Shown piece after piece: positions 16,408 to 24,534 of a DNA stretch of 64,000 nt. The DNA is taken from contig NZ_MLBG01000003.1 in assembly GCF_001936595.1 (NCBI RefSeq), positions 1 to 64,000 of the forward strand, in the 5' to 3' direction. Each line of letters starts with the position of its first letter. Position 1 is the first letter of the stretch. Source of the stretch: Desulfovibrio sp. DV (GTDB taxonomy: Bacteria; Desulfobacterota; Desulfovibrionia; Desulfovibrionales; Desulfovibrionaceae). The notes under the pieces are model-generated. The model saw only the letters and a list, made by a program, of their open reading frames with translations, had not been told where the DNA came from and ran no database searches. The position numbers and the translations under genes were made by a program.

Positions 16408-19400
16408 ATGCCCAATTCCCATCCCGACGCCCCCCCGGCCAAACGCCGCTCCCGCCTGCCGCGACTGGCCGCCCTGCTGGCCGCCCTGGCTGTGGCCCTG
16501 GGCCTGGGCCTGCCCCTGGCCGCCCGGCAGGCCATCGGCCCCGAACGGTTGCGGGCCATCGCCGAACAGGCGCTGACCGACGCCCTGGGCCGGCAGGTGA
16601 CCCTGGCCGGCGAAGTGACCGTCACCTTTACCCCCTGGCTCGGCCTGTCCATGGGACCGGTGGCCGTGGCCGACGCGGCCGGTTTTGGCGATGCGCCCAT
16701 GCTCTCGGCCCGAAAGCTGGAGATGACCATCCAGATGTTGCCGCTTCTGGCCAAGGTGGTGTCGCCCGGCTCGGTGCGGGCCGACGATCTCACCTTGCAC
16801 CTGCGCCGGCGGGCCGATGGCCGCTCCAACTGGGACGATCTGACCGCACCCCGGGACGCCTCGGCCGGTTCCGGCTGGACCGTCGCCCTCCAGCCCCGGG
16901 CCATCCGCCTGGAAAACGTCTCGGTGCGCTACGACGATGACGCAACCGGCCGCAGTCTGGCCGTCACCGGGGCCCGCCTGCGCACCGGGCTGGGCCAGCC
17001 GTTCAATTTTTCGGCCAGCTTCAACGCCGCCGGCATCCTGCCGGACACTTCGCTAGAATGCCATATGCAGGGCCGGGCCTCGCTTGACGCCGCCCTTGGC
17101 CGCATCGGCCTCACCGACACCCGGCTGGAAACGGCCCTGGTCGTTGCCGCCCCCCTGGTTCCCGGCGGCGCAGTCCCGGCCCGGCTGGTGTCGCGCCTCA
17201 CGCTTAATTACGACCCGGCGGCCGCTGTCCTGTCCCTGACCGCCCTCGACGCCCGCGCCCCGGGCCTGCGGCTGACCGGCCAGGCCACGGTTACCGATCT
17301 GCCCGGTGCACCGAAACTGCGCACCGAGGCCAACCTCACCGCCGACATGAACGGCAACTGGCGCGACTTCCTCGGGCTGGCCGGCCCCGGCGATGGCGAC
17401 AACCTCGTGGCCCCGCCCGTATCCGGCCAACTCCCTGCCGCCCTGGCCGATCCGCCGGACGCGGCCCTCGCCCTGGACCCGGCAGCCGCCGGACAGGCCC
17501 AGGCGGCCATCCTGGCCTCGGCCGATGCGGCCGGGCTGCGCCTGGAGCGCCTGGACCTGCGCCTGCCCCGGGGGAACATCACGGCCACGGGCGCGGCAAC
17601 CTTTGGCCCGACGCCATCGCTTTCCGGCCAGATCACGGCCGATGACGTTCCCTTCGACACCCTGCCCCTGCCCGGCGGCAGCGGCGGCTGGCCCATCCCC
17701 GGCCCCTGGATTTTCGGCTGCGACCTCGACATCCGGGCCGCCGTGCACCGATCCACCATCGCCGGCCTGGCGGTTGCCGACGCCGCCGCCACCCTGCGCG
17801 GCGCCGGCGGCACGGTGCGGCTTTATCCGGCCTCGGCCGTGCTGCCGAGCGGCGGCGTGGCCTCGCTGGAGGCCCGGCTGACCGCCACGGGCGGCCCGGA
17901 CGGCGGTCCCGGCTGCACCGTCACCGCCGCCCTGGCCCCGGGCGGGACCAAGGTCCGGTTTTCCGGCAGCCTCGACGCCACCGGTGCAGCCGGAGCCTGG
18001 TCCCTGACCAGCCCGGACCCGGCCGGGGCCGCCAAGCTCCTCGGTCTGGCCGGGCTGCCGGCTTCGCCCCTTGAAGCCAAGGGGCAGCTCACCCTGCTGG
18101 CCGGGCAATCCGGCCGCTGGTCGCTGGCCGGCCTGGAAGCCAGACTCGGCGACACAACCCTGCGCGGCCAACTGGGCGCAGCCGCCTCGCCGGCCGATGC
18201 CCTGGCCTTCGATCTGGCTGTTGAGAACCTGGACCTCGACCGCCTGCCCGTTGCCGGCAGCAGTCCGGGAAATGGCGGGAACCCCCTGCCCCGGGCCAAA
18301 GGCAAACTGCGCCTGGACCATGTGGCCACCCATGGCATCGAGGCCCGAAACACCGTCCTCGACCTGACCCTTGGCGATGGGGCCGTGACCGCTGCCGTGG
18401 AGAACGCCGAGGTCCTGGGCGGCAAACTGAGCGGCGTGGTCGAGCGGCTGGCCACCGGCCGCACCGCCGCCGCCCTGCAGCTCACCGGGGTCGAGGCCGG
18501 CAAGCTCCTGGGCAAGACCGGCCTGGCGCTGTCCGGTCCGGTAACGGCCAAGCTCGCCTTCGAGGCCGCCGGCTCGGCCAAGGGCCATCTCGGCGCGGTG
18601 TCCGCCAGCCTGGACGCCGAAGCGCCGCAACTCTTTCTCACCCGCTTGGGCCAGCGCCAGCCCGTGGCTGCGCCGAGGGCCAGCCTGGCGGTCAAAGGCC
18701 TGGAGGATGCCGACGGCTTTGACGGCGACCTCGTCGTGGCCGTGGCCTCAGCCGGGGTAAGCGGCGGAGCGGCCACCCTTGGCCTGCGTGAGCTGCGGGC
18801 AAGCCTTGCCGCGCCGATCTCCCTGGACCGTTCCGGGCGGCTCAAGGACACGCTGGCCGGCAAACTCGACGCCTCGGCCCTGGCCCGGCCGGCCGGCACC
18901 GACCGGGACATCCGGCTGACCCTGTCCGGCCCGGTGGCCGTGGAGCCATCCGGCGGCTTTACCGCCGGCGACCTGGCCCTCAATGCCGGCGGGGCGGCGG
19001 CCACGGCCAAACTCTGGCGCAAGGCCGACGAAACCGGCCCGACCCAGTTCACCCTGGAAACCGGGCAAATCCAGCCCCGGCAGGTGCTGCCGGCCTGGGG
19101 CGTGGCCATCTCGCCCGAGGTGCCGGCGGACAAACTGGCCCGGGCCTCGCTGTCGGCCGCCGGCTCGGCCGATGACAAGACCATCGTCATAAGCAAGCTG
19201 ACCCTGGGCCTGGATGACACCCGGCTCACCGGCCACGGCTCCATGGACCGCAACGATCCCAGCCGCGGCAAATGGGAACTGTCCGTGGACCGCCTGGACC
19301 TCGACGCCTATTCCCCGCCCACGCCCGCAACCGCGCCGCCGTCTCTGGCCGAACGTCGCAAACCCCTTGATTTGAAGACACTGCGTGAGGCGGCCCTGGA

Positions 19401-20136
19401 AGCCAGGATTCATTTCGGCTGGCTCAAAAAAGGCAATGTGCTCTTTGACGCCAACACCGTGACCTTCAATACCAAAGGCGGGCTTTTCACCTACCGCCAG
19501 GAATCGCCGCGCTTTTACGGCGGCCGCATGTTCACCGAGGTGCGCGGCGACGCCCGGGACACGGCCCTTAAAACCATTGTCGAACTCAAGCTCGAAGGCA
19601 TCGAGATCGCCCGCTTTCTGCATGACTGGATCGAGGGCGATTCTCTGGCCTCCGGGACCTGCACCTTTGTCGTGGCCGCCCGCACCAGCGGAGCCAACGA
19701 AGAACAACTGCGCGGCAATCTTGCCGGCAACGGCAGCCTCCAAATCACCCGCGGCGAACTCAAGGTGCGCGATCATGACCACAAGGTCGATGGCCAGCCC
19801 CAGGAAGAACGGGTCCCCTTCGACGTCTTCTCCTCCACCTGGACCGCCAGGGGCGGCGTGGCCTACAGCGACGACTTCCGCATCGAAGGCCAACGGATGC
19901 TGGTGGCCGGCAAGGGGCAGGTGGACCTGCGCGACGAGAGCATCAACCTGTCGCTCATGGCCACCCTGGCCGGCGGCAGCCAGGTGCCGGCCACCATCAT
20001 CGGCCCCCTCGACGGTCCCAAGCTCACCATCGACCGCAGCCGCATCATCGGCGACATCGTCTACCGGGTGCTCCAGGGCATCGTCAGCATCCCCGGCAAA
20101 GCCGTCACCCGCATTCTGCAACTGCCCATGCGGTAG
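16408..20136 (+). CDS. AsmA family envelope protein
   Basis: 1242 residues. After a basic N-terminus there is a single membrane helix (about residues 22-42), then the AsmA N-terminal signature (GRQVTLAGEVTVTFTPWLGL, VAVADAAGFGDAPML). A very long periplasmic region of repetitive beta-strand, Ala/Gly/Leu-rich sequence follows, and the C-terminal AsmA_2-type domain (about 1080-1220) includes GNGSLQITRGELKVRD and INLSLMATLAGG. AsmA-like proteins bridge the two membranes and are linked to phospholipid transport and outer-membrane homeostasis. Length is at the high end of the family. The Shine-Dalgarno sequence is weak, which fits coupling to the 16013 gene. A dispersed hairpin element follows the stop. 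Confidence 0.9.
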   Translation: MPNSHPDAPPAKRRSRLPRLAALLAALAVALGLGLPLAARQAIGPERLRAIAEQALTDALGRQVTLAGEVTVTFTPWLGLSMGPVAVADAAGFGDAPMLSARKLEMTIQMLPLLAKVVSPGSVRADDLTLHLRRRADGRSNWDDLTAPRDASAGSGWTVALQPRAIRLENVSVRYDDDATGRSLAVTGARLRTGLGQPFNFSASFNAAGILPDTSLECHMQGRASLDAALGRIGLTDTRLETALVVAAPLVPGGAVPARLVSRLTLNYDPAAAVLSLTALDARAPGLRLTGQATVTDLPGAPKLRTEANLTADMNGNWRDFLGLAGPGDGDNLVAPPVSGQLPAALADPPDAALALDPAAAGQAQAAILASADAAGLRLERLDLRLPRGNITATGAATFGPTPSLSGQITADDVPFDTLPLPGGSGGWPIPGPWIFGCDLDIRAAVHRSTIAGLAVADAAATLRGAGGTVRLYPASAVLPSGGVASLEARLTATGGPDGGPGCTVTAALAPGGTKVRFSGSLDATGAAGAWSLTSPDPAGAAKLLGLAGLPASPLEAKGQLTLLAGQSGRWSLAGLEARLGDTTLRGQLGAAASPADALAFDLAVENLDLDRLPVAGSSPGNGGNPLPRAKGKLRLDHVATHGIEARNTVLDLTLGDGAVTAAVENAEVLGGKLSGVVERLATGRTAAALQLTGVEAGKLLGKTGLALSGPVTAKLAFEAAGSAKGHLGAVSASLDAEAPQLFLTRLGQRQPVAAPRASLAVKGLEDADGFDGDLVVAVASAGVSGGAATLGLRELRASLAAPISLDRSGRLKDTLAGKLDASALARPAGTDRDIRLTLSGPVAVEPSGGFTAGDLALNAGGAAATAKLWRKADETGPTQFTLETGQIQPRQVLPAWGVAISPEVPADKLARASLSAAGSADDKTIVISKLTLGLDDTRLTGHGSMDRNDPSRGKWELSVDRLDLDAYSPPTPATAPPSLAERRKPLDLKTLREAALEARIHFGWLKKGNVLFDANTVTFNTKGGLFTYRQESPRFYGGRMFTEVRGDARDTALKTIVELKLEGIEIARFLHDWIEGDSLASGTCTFVVAARTSGANEEQLRGNLAGNGSLQITRGELKVRDHDHKVDGQPQEERVPFDVFSSTWTARGGVAYSDDFRIEGQRMLVAGKGQVDLRDESINLSLMATLAGGSQVPATIIGPLDGPKLTIDRSRIIGDIVYRVLQGIVSIPGKAVTRILQLPMR

Positions 20137-20164
20137 GGGACGTGGGGCGAGGGATGAGGGAAGA

Positions 20165-20345
20165 GGAAAGAGGAAAGAGAAAGAATGCCTCCGGCGGCCG
20201 GGGGGATGATCCCCCCGGACCCCTGCAATGGGAGAAGTTTGTACAGGGGTTTGGGCGCTGGCTGACAGTCCGGTCGGCTGTGGGCCGGGACAGCCGGCGT
20301 TTGGGTTTGACGGGAACCGCCGTTGCTTCCCCCCGAACCGGCACA
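20165..20345 (+). repeat. Dispersed intergenic hairpin element, copy 4, with extended module
   Basis: A purine tract (20148-20184) starts just after the AsmA stop, followed by GCCTCCGGCGGCC and the core CCGGGGGGAT-G-ATCCCCCCGG (20198-20218), GGACCCC and GGGAGAAGTTTGTACAGGGG. The segment 20250-20340, with CGGTCGGCTGTGGGCCGGGA and TGACGGGAACCGCCGTTGC, matches the reverse strand of 13050-13110. It has the same orientation as the preceding gene. No coding sequence is seen before nrdG. Confidence 0.8.
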
Positions 20346-20403
20346 AGGGCGGCCCTGGCCCTGCCGTGGCGCAGCGCCCTTGCCGCCGGCCGGCAGGAGC
20401 GGT

Positions 20404-21114
20404 ATGGGACGCGACATGAACGGACTGATCATCGGCGGCGTCACACCGCTTTCCACCCTGGATTTCCCCGACGCCCTGGCGGCGGTCATCTATTGCCAGG
20501 GCTGCCCCTGGGGCTGCCCCTACTGCCACAACGAACCCCTGCGCGAAATCACCGACCAGACCGAACGCGACAGCGCCGCCGTGCTCACCTGGCTCGAAGG
20601 CCGGCGGGGACTGTTGGATGCCGTCGTCTTTTCCGGCGGCGAACCCACCCTCCAGGACGGGCTCGTCCCCGTGCTCGAAGCCGTGCGGGCCATGGGCTTC
20701 AAGGTCGGCCTGCACACCACCGGCATGTACCCCGACGCCCTGGCCGGCATCCTGCCGCTTTGCGACTGGGTGGGCCTGGACATCAAGGCCCCCAGGTCCG
20801 CCTACGACCGCATCACCGGCGTGTCCGGCAGCGGCGAGGCGGCCTTTGCAAGCCTCACCCGGCTCCTAGGCAGCGGCGTCCCCTTTGAGACGCGCACCAC
20901 CTGGCATCCGGGCCTTTTGACCGAAGCCGAACTGGCCGAACTGGCCGGCGAACTGGCCGCGACCGACGCCGGACGCTGGATCATCCAGGGGTTTCGCCCC
21001 GACGGCTGCACCGATCCCGAGCTGGCCGCCGCCGGACCGGCCGTGTTTCCGCCCGACCTCGTCACCCGGCTCCAGGCCGCCGCCCCGCGCCTGACCATCG
21101 CCGTCAGGGTGTAG
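20404..21114 (+). CDS. nrdG: Anaerobic ribonucleoside-triphosphate reductase activating protein (radical SAM)
   Basis: 236 residues. The radical SAM cluster motif CPWGCPYC lies near residues 28-35, followed by FSGGEPTLQDGL (the SAM-binding GGE), HTTGMYPDAL and WVGLDIKAPR. This NrdG type generates the glycyl radical on NrdD, using SAM and flavodoxin-type electrons. The start at 20404 has AGGAG 4 nt upstream; the ATG at 20416 is an alternative. Its substrate protein NrdD is encoded 31 kb away at 51824 behind a cobalamin riboswitch, so activase and reductase are not co-regulated through one transcript. The arfB-like gene follows after a repeat. Confidence 0.93.
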   Translation: MGRDMNGLIIGGVTPLSTLDFPDALAAVIYCQGCPWGCPYCHNEPLREITDQTERDSAAVLTWLEGRRGLLDAVVFSGGEPTLQDGLVPVLEAVRAMGFKVGLHTTGMYPDALAGILPLCDWVGLDIKAPRSAYDRITGVSGSGEAAFASLTRLLGSGVPFETRTTWHPGLLTEAELAELAGELAATDAGRWIIQGFRPDGCTDPELAAAGPAVFPPDLVTRLQAAAPRLTIAVRV

Positions 21115-21119
21115 AAACG

Positions 21120-21265
21120 AAGGAGAGAAGGCAGAAGGCAAAAGATGCCCCCGGCCCCCTGCAAAGGGGGAAATTTTGAGGGGGTTGGGGCAGACGCCGC
21201 TGCCCCTTTACCCCCGGCAGGGAGGGTCCGGGAGGGGGTTACCCCCTCCCGGCCGCCGGAGGCAC
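21120..21265. repeat. Dispersed intergenic hairpin element, copy 5 (two partial units)
   Basis: After the nrdG stop a purine tract leads into a plus-oriented partial unit (CCCCTGCAAAGGGGGAAATTTTGAGGGGG). A minus-oriented unit follows, with core CCGGGAGGGGGT-T-ACCCCCTCCCGG (21228-21252) and GGCCGCCGGAGGC. The stem sequence differs from the GGGGGGAT copies at several positions on both arms, so pairing is kept by matched changes. Confidence 0.75.
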
Positions 21266-21316
21266 TCTTTTCCTTCAATAAAGGGACGGCGTTGCCGCGA
21301 ACGTTGTGAGGAATGT

Positions 21317-21742
21317 ATGGACAGTCTGCGCATCACCAGCCGGGTGGCCATCCCCCTGGCCGAAATCTCCTTTATCGCGGCCCGAAGCGGCGGCCCCGGC
21401 GGCCAGCACGTCAACACCACCAGCACCAAGGTGACGCTGTTATTCGACCTGGAAGCCTCGCCAAGCCTGACCGACTCCGACAAGGCCCATATCCGGCAGG
21501 CCCTGGAAGGACGCATCGGCAAGGACGGGGTGCTGCACGTGGTGTCCCAGTCCACCCGCAGCCAGTTCGCCAACCGGGAAATCGCCCTGGAACGCTTTGC
21601 CGCCATGCTGCGCGTCGCCCTGACGCCGGCCCCGCCCCGCAAAAAGACCCGCGTCACCCTGGCTGCCAAGCGCCGCCGGGTGGACGACAAGAAGCGGCAC
21701 GGAGCCCTCAAGCGCCAGCGCACAGCCGGCAGCGACGATTGA
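21317..21742 (+). CDS. arfB: ArfB/YaeJ-type peptidyl-tRNA hydrolase (ribosome rescue)
   Basis: 141 residues: a catalytic release-factor domain with the GGQ motif in RSGGPGGQHVNTTSTKV (residues about 24-40), then a basic C-terminal tail with KKTRVTLAAKRRRVDDKKRH that in ArfB inserts in the empty mRNA channel. It frees ribosomes stalled on truncated messages without needing a stop codon. Length matches the family. The start at 21317 is preceded by GAGGAA. It is convergent with the chemoreceptor gene, 23 bp apart. Confidence 0.93.
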   Translation: MDSLRITSRVAIPLAEISFIAARSGGPGGQHVNTTSTKVTLLFDLEASPSLTDSDKAHIRQALEGRIGKDGVLHVVSQSTRSQFANREIALERFAAMLRVALTPAPPRKKTRVTLAAKRRRVDDKKRHGALKRQRTAGSDD

Positions 21743-21765
21743 TCCGGGGCCGGCCCAAAACCCGG

Positions 21766-23583
21766 TCATGCCCCCTGGCCTCCATCGGCATTGTTGCGGT
21801 GCATGTCGTCAATGAGGGTCTTGATGCTGGCGATCTGCCGGGCCAGTTCGTCAATGGCCAGGGCCGACTGGCGCATGGCGTCAGAGGTGGCCGAAGAAAT
21901 GCGGTTGATGTCGTCCACGGTGCGGTTGATTTCCTCGCTGGTCGCCGACTGCTCCTCAGACGCCGTGGCAATGGCCCGGACCTGATCGGCTGCGGCGGCA
22001 ATCAGCGAGACAATGGCGTCCAGGGCCTCGCCGGATTTCTTCGACAATTGCGTGGCCTCCTCAATCGTGACGGCGGCCCGCTCCACATTGCCTATATTCT
22101 TCTTCGCCCCGGCCTGAATGCCGCTTATGGCCTGATCCACTTCCTTGGTGGCGGTCATGGTCTTCTCGGCCAGTTTGCGCACTTCATCGGCCACCACCGC
22201 AAACCCGCGGCCGGCATCGCCGGCCCGGGCCGCCTCGATGGCGGCGTTTAAGGCCAGCAGGTTGGTCTGGTCGGCAATGTCGGAAATGACCGACAGCACA
22301 TGCCCGATGCCAACAGCCTGCTGCCCCAGGGCGTCCATGTCGGCCTTAAGCGACAGCGCCTGTTCCTTGACCCTGCTTATGCCGGAAACAGCCTCGCCAA
22401 CCACCCTGGCCCCCTCGGCAGCCCGGGTCATGGCCTCGTCCGTGGTCCGGGCCGCCCGGCCGGCGTTTTGGGACACCTCCAAAACGGTGGCGTTCATCTC
22501 CTCCATGGCCGAGGCCGCACTGGCCAGGCGCTCGGCCTGCTCGGCTGCGCCGTTGCTGGACAATTCCACCTGGCTGGACAATTCCTCCGAGGCCGAGGTC
22601 ACACTGTCCACGATGTCCTGCAATTCGCCGGCCGCCTGCAGCATTCCCTCGGCTTTGGCCCGCTTGGCCGCCCGCGTGGCTTCTTCGGCAATCCGGGCGT
22701 GTTCCCGGGCAGCGCCGGCCTCGCGCTCGGCTTCGTCGGACTTCTGGGCGGCCAGTTGGATTTTGGCTTTGAGCGCCTGGACCATGGCCGCGATCGCTTC
22801 TTTGACCTCGGCCAATTCCTTGAGAAAATGTCCCTGGGGCACGGCTTCGAGATCGCCCTCGGCCACGGTGCGGGAGTAGGCGCGCAGCCGCAGCAGGGGC
22901 GAGAACAGATCCGACTGAAGCCGCCACCAGGCCAGGGAGATGATGACGACCAGGACCCCCAGGGTGGAAAGACCGGTGGTGACTGCAGCCGCAGCCGCCT
23001 GCTGCTTGGCCCGGTCCAGGGAGGAAATGATCTCAAACGCCCCATGCACCTCGCCTTCCTTCCAGCCTTCCTTGATGCCGCCCAGCGGATCGGAGTCGCC
23101 CTTGGCGTCGCCGTGGCAGTAGAGGCAGTCCTTGGTCAGCCGGATGGCCTGAAAATACCGGATCGAGTCGGCGTCCTTGACCACGATTTCATCGATCTTC
23201 TTTTCCTTCATTTCCCGCAGCACCCGCAATTCTTCCGGCGTCGGCGTATTGTGCGGATTTCTCGGTTGCTCTTTGGGAGCCCTGAAGGAAAAGCCCAGAC
23301 GCTTGGCATTGTCAGCAACCATGTTAATGGCCGTAATCACCGGCACGGCCTCAATGAGCCGCTCCTTGGGAATCTGGTCAAAGGGCCTTATAACGCCAAA
23401 ATCGAGTTTTTTGGCCATTTCCCCGCGTGCCGAGGTGGCCATGGAGACGATACTTCGCGATTCGTGCAGCACAGCTTCTTCATACGATGACATAATGAAA
23501 CCCATATCAATATAATATATCACCAAGGCAGTGAGGACAGGCCCGAACAGTACGACAAAAAGCGCACGGGTTCGTATCGTCAT
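21766..23583 (-). CDS. Methyl-accepting chemotaxis protein with haem-binding Tll0287-like (DUF3365) sensor
   Basis: 605 residues from the ATG at 23583. A membrane helix (about 7-25) precedes a periplasmic sensor (about 30-198) with the DUF3365 hallmarks [12 protein letters not shown] and CLYCHGD; CxxCH at 153-157 is a c-type haem site. A second helix (about 200-218) and HAMP follow, then a coiled-coil signalling region with the MCP hairpin around [20 protein letters not shown] and the nearby EVRKLAEKT segment. It should sense redox, oxygen or NO and signal through CheA/CheW, like DcrA-type receptors described in Desulfovibrio. It is monocistronic; no sigma-28 box was found upstream. Confidence 0.93.
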   Translation of the reverse strand: MTIRTRALFVVLFGPVLTALVIYYIDMGFIMSSYEEAVLHESRSIVSMATSARGEMAKKLDFGVIRPFDQIPKERLIEAVPVITAINMVADNAKRLGFSFRAPKEQPRNPHNTPTPEELRVLREMKEKKIDEIVVKDADSIRYFQAIRLTKDCLYCHGDAKGDSDPLGGIKEGWKEGEVHGAFEIISSLDRAKQQAAAAAVTTGLSTLGVLVVIISLAWWRLQSDLFSPLLRLRAYSRTVAEGDLEAVPQGHFLKELAEVKEAIAAMVQALKAKIQLAAQKSDEAEREAGAAREHARIAEEATRAAKRAKAEGMLQAAGELQDIVDSVTSASEELSSQVELSSNGAAEQAERLASAASAMEEMNATVLEVSQNAGRAARTTDEAMTRAAEGARVVGEAVSGISRVKEQALSLKADMDALGQQAVGIGHVLSVISDIADQTNLLALNAAIEAARAGDAGRGFAVVADEVRKLAEKTMTATKEVDQAISGIQAGAKKNIGNVERAAVTIEEATQLSKKSGEALDAIVSLIAAAADQVRAIATASEEQSATSEEINRTVDDINRISSATSDAMRQSALAIDELARQIASIKTLIDDMHRNNADGGQGA

Positions 23584-23882
23584 GAAATACCTCGCATCAC
23601 AATGGTATAATAAGACATGTCCCAGAACACTACTGGCACAATAACAAAGAACCATCCCTGGTCAACGACTATCTCCTTTCCTTAATTTCCAAAAGATTGA
23701 TATCCTATTCAGTGCATGAGCTACTAGTTAAGCATCGCCAACTGCTTTCCGGTTCGTTGCCGGCCCCCTCGGCTGCCCAGAGCCAACCACCCTTGACGCC
23801 TTCCCATGCTGCGGGCTAGGGGAAGCCTGTCTCCGGCCCCGGGCCGGACGGACGCCAACGCCTTGATCGGAGCAACCACCCC

Positions 23883-24299
23883 ATGTCATCACTGGAACAC
23901 AAACGCCAAAAGGCCTCGTTTTGGCTTTCCGCCACCCGCGACCAGGCCCGCGACACCGGCATGGCCCTGGTCCTGGTCAGCCTCATCGTGTTTTTCGTCA
24001 CCCGGGAAATCCGCTACGTGACCATCGCCGCCGGACTGTTGCTGCTCGACATGATCTCCCCGTCGCTGTTCAAGCCGGCGGCCAAGGTCTGGTTCGGCCT
24101 GTCCCATGTGCTTGGCACCGTCATGTCCAAGGTGCTTTTGACCCTGGTCTTTTTCCTGGTGCTCACCCCCATGGGCCTTATGCGCGGCCTCCTCGGCAAG
24201 GACCCCATGCGCATCGGCCAGTTTAAAAAAGACACGTCTTCGGCCTTTCGGGTCCGGGACCACGCCTTTACCCCGGCCGACATCGAACAGCCGTTTTAA
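23883..24299 (+). CDS. SxtJ-like small membrane protein
   Basis: 138 residues with three or four hydrophobic helices (about 25-40, 46-62, 75-100), a charged N-terminus, and a C-terminal LLGKDPMRIGQF followed by a polar tail. The pattern, and its place directly before a DUF5989 microprotein and a carbamoyltransferase, match the SxtJ family named from the saxitoxin cluster. Its biochemical role is not established; a membrane scaffold for the carbamoyltransferase is plausible. The upstream 300 bp (23584-23882) is the most AT-rich non-coding stretch here and must hold promoters for this operon and the divergent MCP, but I cannot assign boxes firmly. Confidence 0.8.
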   Translation: MSSLEHKRQKASFWLSATRDQARDTGMALVLVSLIVFFVTREIRYVTIAAGLLLLDMISPSLFKPAAKVWFGLSHVLGTVMSKVLLTLVFFLVLTPMGLMRGLLGKDPMRIGQFKKDTSSAFRVRDHAFTPADIEQPF

Positions 24300-24372
24300 C
24301 ACCGCTTCGGCCACACCCCATATTTTGCTGCCCTGACCGGCCCGACCGGCCTGGGCGGCCTCTGGAGGCAAC

Positions 24373-24522
24373 ATGGAATTTTTAAGCGAGCTTTGGAACT
24401 TTCTGCGGGTCCGGAAAAAATTCTGGCTGCTGCCCATCATCCTGGTGCTGCTGCTTTTCGGCGTCCTGGTGGTGCTGACCAGCGGCACGGCCGTGGCCCC
24501 CTTCATCTACACGCTGTTTTAG
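24373..24522 (+). CDS. SxtK-like / DUF5989 membrane microprotein
   Basis: A 49-residue protein: short amphipathic start (EFLSELWNFLRVRKKFWLLP), one strong transmembrane helix (IILVLLLFGVLVVLTSG), and a short tail ending in FIYTLF. GGAGG lies 5 nt before the ATG. It ends 12 bp before the carbamoyltransferase. DUF5989 proteins of this size regularly stand between SxtJ and SxtI-like genes, so this gene is real despite its length. Function unknown; it probably anchors or stabilises the partner enzyme at the membrane. Confidence 0.82.
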   Translation: MEFLSELWNFLRVRKKFWLLPIILVLLLFGVLVVLTSGTAVAPFIYTLF

Positions 24523-24534
24523 CCGGTAGCGCCC

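Noticed and set aside
17053-18630. 525-residue minus-strand frame inside the AsmA-like gene
   Set aside because: GC-driven open frame with Gly/Gln-rich composition and no start signal.
23584-23882. Sigma-28 promoter for the chemoreceptor
   Set aside because: No TAAA-N15-CCGATAA-like match upstream of 23583, unlike the clear one at 54891-54917.
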